7,704 bases of DNA, taken from contig JAHFIF010000013.1 in the NCBI GenBank assembly GCA_023246535.1, forward strand, positions 9,322 through 17,025. Direction: 5' to 3'. The notes beneath the pieces are model-generated. The model was not told the DNA's origin. It did no database searches and saw nothing but the letters and a program-made list of their open reading frames with translations. A program made the position numbers and the translations under genes. Below, one piece after another: positions 6,056 through 7,704 of the stretch (position 1 is the stretch's first letter; the number at the start of each line of letters is the position of its first letter). Source of the DNA: a bacterium (GTDB taxonomy: Bacteria > Patescibacteriota > Patescibacteriia > CAIQCM01).

Positions 6056-6562
6056 TCAGCTTTTGCGGGTTCCGCCGGTGACGAGGCGGGCGGCTTGCTC
6101 GAGGATCTCGGTTGTTGAGGTGTGCTCGACGACATCGCCGACGATCATGACGCACTTGGCGTGTTCGCGGCCGACAATTTCGTTTTCGCGGCCGGCGAAA
6201 GCGTCGTTCTTGAAAATGACGTCGGGCTGCACCAATTCGGCCGCCAGTCCGAAGTCGGCCACGCTGCCGATGATGCAGGCAAAGGCGACCGGCTTGAGCG
6301 CGTCGACCATGGCGAGGCGGCGCGAGTCGTAGATGAGCGGACGGCCGGCGCCTTTGCGCTCGCGGACCAGCTCGTCGGAATCGACCCCAACCACCAGAAT
6401 GTCGCAGTGGCGCTGACAGCGGGTGAAGAACAGGACGTGGTGGAAGTGGATGAGATCGAACGAGCCCGAGGTCAGGCCAATAGTCTTGCCATTGGCACGG
6501 GCGGTTTCGAGGTAAGCCTTAAGCACCTCTTTAGCCAGCGGATCCCTGAGGTCGAAGATCAT
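6056..6562 (-). CDS. RfaE/HldE domain II-type nucleotidyltransferase
   Basis: This small 168-residue enzyme of the cytidylyltransferase-like superfamily transfers a nucleotide from an NTP to a phosphorylated substrate. Visible motifs are GSFDLIHFHH (33-42), VGVDSDELVRERKG (58-71), RPLIYDSRRLAMVDAL (74-89, typical of the RfaE/TagD/RibL group), DVIFKND (114-120) and TSTTEIL (148-154, the STT motif as in the C-terminal domain of HldE). Length matches single-domain members. The usual HxGH reads HFHH, with both outer His kept. The substrate cannot be told: heptose 1-phosphate, glycerol 3-phosphate, FMN or another are possible. The kinase domain of HldE is absent, and no LPS genes are in view. AAGGAG (6572-6577 on the + strand coordinates) lies 9 nt before the ATG. 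The gene ends in TGA and its own terminator, and is divergent from lysS. Confidence 0.8.
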   Translation of the reverse strand: MIFDLRDPLAKEVLKAYLETARANGKTIGLTSGSFDLIHFHHVLFFTRCQRHCDILVVGVDSDELVRERKGAGRPLIYDSRRLAMVDALKPVAFACIIGSVADFGLAAELVQPDVIFKNDAFAGRENEIVGREHAKCVMIVGDVVEHTSTTEILEQAARLVTGGTRKS

Positions 6563-6607
6563 GCCGCGCTTCTCCTTTCGAGCAAATTGTTTAATGAAAC
6601 CATCAAA

Positions 6608-6636
6608 AATTTAGCATATTATAGCGAACTTGTCAA
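6608..6636 (-). promoter_or_regulatory. Promoter-like sequence for the - strand nucleotidyltransferase
   Basis: On the - strand, TTGACA (6631-6636) is a perfect -35 box. After a 17-nt spacer comes TAAATT (6608-6613), matching 4 of 6 bases of the -10 consensus, ending 45 nt before the start codon. A perfect TATAAT also lies at 6618-6623, but only 7 nt from that -35. The region is strongly A+T-rich compared with its surroundings. Confidence 0.55.
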
Positions 6637-6673
6637 TAGTTTAGAGCCGTAATCTCACTCTTTAATCGATGCT

Positions 6674-6703
6674 TTGACGAATTAACGTAAAATACGATAG
6701 AAT
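6674..6703 (+). promoter_or_regulatory. Promoter-like sequence for lysS
   Basis: TTGACG (6674-6679, 5 of 6 bases of -35) and TAGAAT (6698-6703, 5 of 6 of -10) are separated by 18 nt. The predicted transcript would begin near 6710, about 40-70 nt before the possible lysS starts. The site is back to back with the - strand promoter. Confidence 0.6.
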
Positions 6704-6715
6704 TACGCTATATAT

Positions 6716-6745
6716 CCCCGCCGCGGAACTTCGATCCGCTCGGGG
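6716..6745 (+). promoter_or_regulatory. Leader hairpin of lysS overlapping a Shine-Dalgarno-like sequence
   Basis: CCCCG (6716-6720) pairs with CGGGG (6741-6745), and GCGGA (6723-6727) pairs with TCCGC (6735-6739), around a 7-nt loop with small bulges. The right arm contains most of GGGGAG (6742-6747), which would be a good ribosome-binding site for a TTG start at 6753. The hairpin could therefore hide that site. Its function is inferred. Confidence 0.45.
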
Positions 6746-6779
6746 AGCATTATTGATTATCGAAGTGAAGCCGCAGGCT

Positions 6780-7704
6780 ATGTCCAGACAAACTGAAGAA
6801 GAGGTCGCGCGAAAAGTTAAGCTCCAGAAGCTCATGGATGCGGGCCTCGATCCGTACCCGGCCAAGTTCGACCGTTCACATTTGCTCTCAGCCGTTATTT
6901 CGCAATTTGATGATCTGCTAAAAGAGGGGACAGTGATCACCGTGGCGGGACGTTTGAAAGCGTTTCGCGGGCACGGCGGCCTTACCTTTGCGACGATCGA
7001 AGACGGCAGCGTACCCATGCAGATCGCCTTTCACAAGGACGTGCTGGGTGAAAAAATTTATGACACGGTTTTGCCATGCCTCGACCTGGGCGATTTCATC
7101 GGCGTCGAAGGAAAAGTTTTCACGACCAAACGCGGCGAGCGCTCGATCGACGTACATAAATTGACCGTGCTCACCAAATCGCTTTTGCCGTTGCCGGAAA
7201 AATGGCACGGGCTGACCGACACCGAGGTGCGCTACCGCAAGCGGTATTTGGACTTGATCTCGAATCCGGAAGTCCGCGAGATCTTTAAGAAGCGCTCGCT
7301 CATCGTAAAAACAATCCGTTCCTTCCTCGATAATGAAGGTTTCATGGAAGTGGAAACGCCGATCCTGCAAACGCTCGCCGGCGGCGCGGCCGCGCGTCCT
7401 TTTAAGACGCACCACAATGCGCTCGACATCGATCTCTTCCTGCGCATCGCGCCGGAACTGTATTTGAAGCGCTTGGTCGTCGGCGGTTTTGAAAAGGTCT
7501 ACGAGGTCGCGCGCTGTTTCAGGAACGAAGGCATCGACCACTCGCACAATCCGGAATTCACGCAAGTGGAATTCTATTGGGCGTACGCCGACTACGAGGA
7601 CTTGATGAAGCTGACCGAGCGGCTGCTCGCCGACATTTTGTCGGCGGTCAACGGCGGCTCGCTTAAGCTTATGCACGAAGGTACGGAGTTGGATTTTACC
7701 GCGC
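6780..7704 (+). CDS. lysS: Lysyl-tRNA synthetase, class II, 5' part only
   Basis: About 308 codons are visible of an enzyme normally near 490-500 residues; it charges tRNA-Lys with lysine in the cytosol. The N-terminal region reads KLMDAGLDPYPAKFDR, as in bacterial class II LysRS, followed by an OB-fold anticodon-binding domain (about residues 48-140). The catalytic core begins with VRYRKRYLDLI, motif 1 around FMEVETPIL (188-196), GGAAARPF (201-208), RIAPELYLKRL and motif 2 FRNEG (247-251) leading into HNPEFTQVE. Motif 3 lies beyond the right edge. The start is uncertain: ATG 6780 gives the usual N-terminus but has a weak ribosome-binding site, while in-frame GTG 6765 and TTG 6753 (GGGGAG 5 nt upstream) would add 5 or 9 residues. 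The gene uses more T- and A-ending codons than the NAD genes. It is a housekeeping gene, probably the resident chromosome. Confidence 0.93.
   Translation, partial: MSRQTEEEVARKVKLQKLMDAGLDPYPAKFDRSHLLSAVISQFDDLLKEGTVITVAGRLKAFRGHGGLTFATIEDGSVPMQIAFHKDVLGEKIYDTVLPCLDLGDFIGVEGKVFTTKRGERSIDVHKLTVLTKSLLPLPEKWHGLTDTEVRYRKRYLDLISNPEVREIFKKRSLIVKTIRSFLDNEGFMEVETPILQTLAGGAAARPFKTHHNALDIDLFLRIAPELYLKRLVVGGFEKVYEVARCFRNEGIDHSHNPEFTQVEFYWAYADYEDLMKLTERLLADILSAVNGGSLKLMHEGTELDFTA

Noticed and set aside
6056..6058. Possible use of TGA as a sense codon, as in some Patescibacteria
   Set aside because: The - strand gene ends at TGA right where the family ends and just before its terminator, and the other genes show no internal TGA.
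6618..6636. TATAAT plus TTGACA on the - strand as one promoter
   Set aside because: The two boxes are only 7 nt apart; the 17-nt spacing to TAAATT is the more plausible arrangement.

Overview
The window is a compact bacterial-type locus built around NAD+ production from nicotinate. Reading left to right on the + strand it holds: the 3' end of a gene for a von Willebrand factor A (VWA) protein (1-699, start outside the window); a NadD/NMNAT-like nucleotidyltransferase (848-1444); nicotinate phosphoribosyltransferase PncB (1596-2876); a divergent ribose-phosphate pyrophosphokinase Prs (3017-3976); and a two-domain glutamine-dependent NAD+ synthetase NadE (3979-5910). A small RfaE/HldE-type nucleotidyltransferase follows on the - strand (6056-6562). 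Divergent from it is the first ~308 codons of a class II lysyl-tRNA synthetase LysS (6780 to the right edge).

The four central genes form a complete Preiss-Handler route. Prs makes PRPP, PncB joins it to nicotinate to give NaMN, the NadD-like enzyme adenylates NaMN to NaAD, and NadE amidates NaAD to NAD+ using glutamine. No de novo genes (nadA/B/C) and no nicotinamidase are present, so within this window the module needs nicotinate supplied from elsewhere.

The spaces between genes are unusually structured. The VWA, nadD-like and pncB genes are each followed by a strong GC-rich hairpin. The nadD-like, pncB and prs genes are each then preceded by a second hairpin or inverted repeat and an A-rich, unpaired ribosome-binding leader. 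Only prs-nadE are tightly coupled (2 nt gap). The G-U pairs in these hairpins fall so that they pair only in + strand RNA, which supports transcription in that direction. A canonical terminator ends nadE. A second terminator facing the other way ends the - strand gene. The A+T-rich stretch 6580-6720 carries divergent promoter-like sequences for the - strand gene and lysS.

The organism is bacterial: class II LysRS, Shine-Dalgarno leaders, and intrinsic terminators. It is moderately G+C-rich and reads TGA as stop at the end of the - strand gene. The divergent, minimal NAD module and short intergenic regions would fit an uncultured lineage such as Patescibacteria/CPR, or a mobile or phage-derived NAD module next to host genes. 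Neither placement can be proved from this window. No rRNA, tRNA, CRISPR array or insertion sequence was seen.
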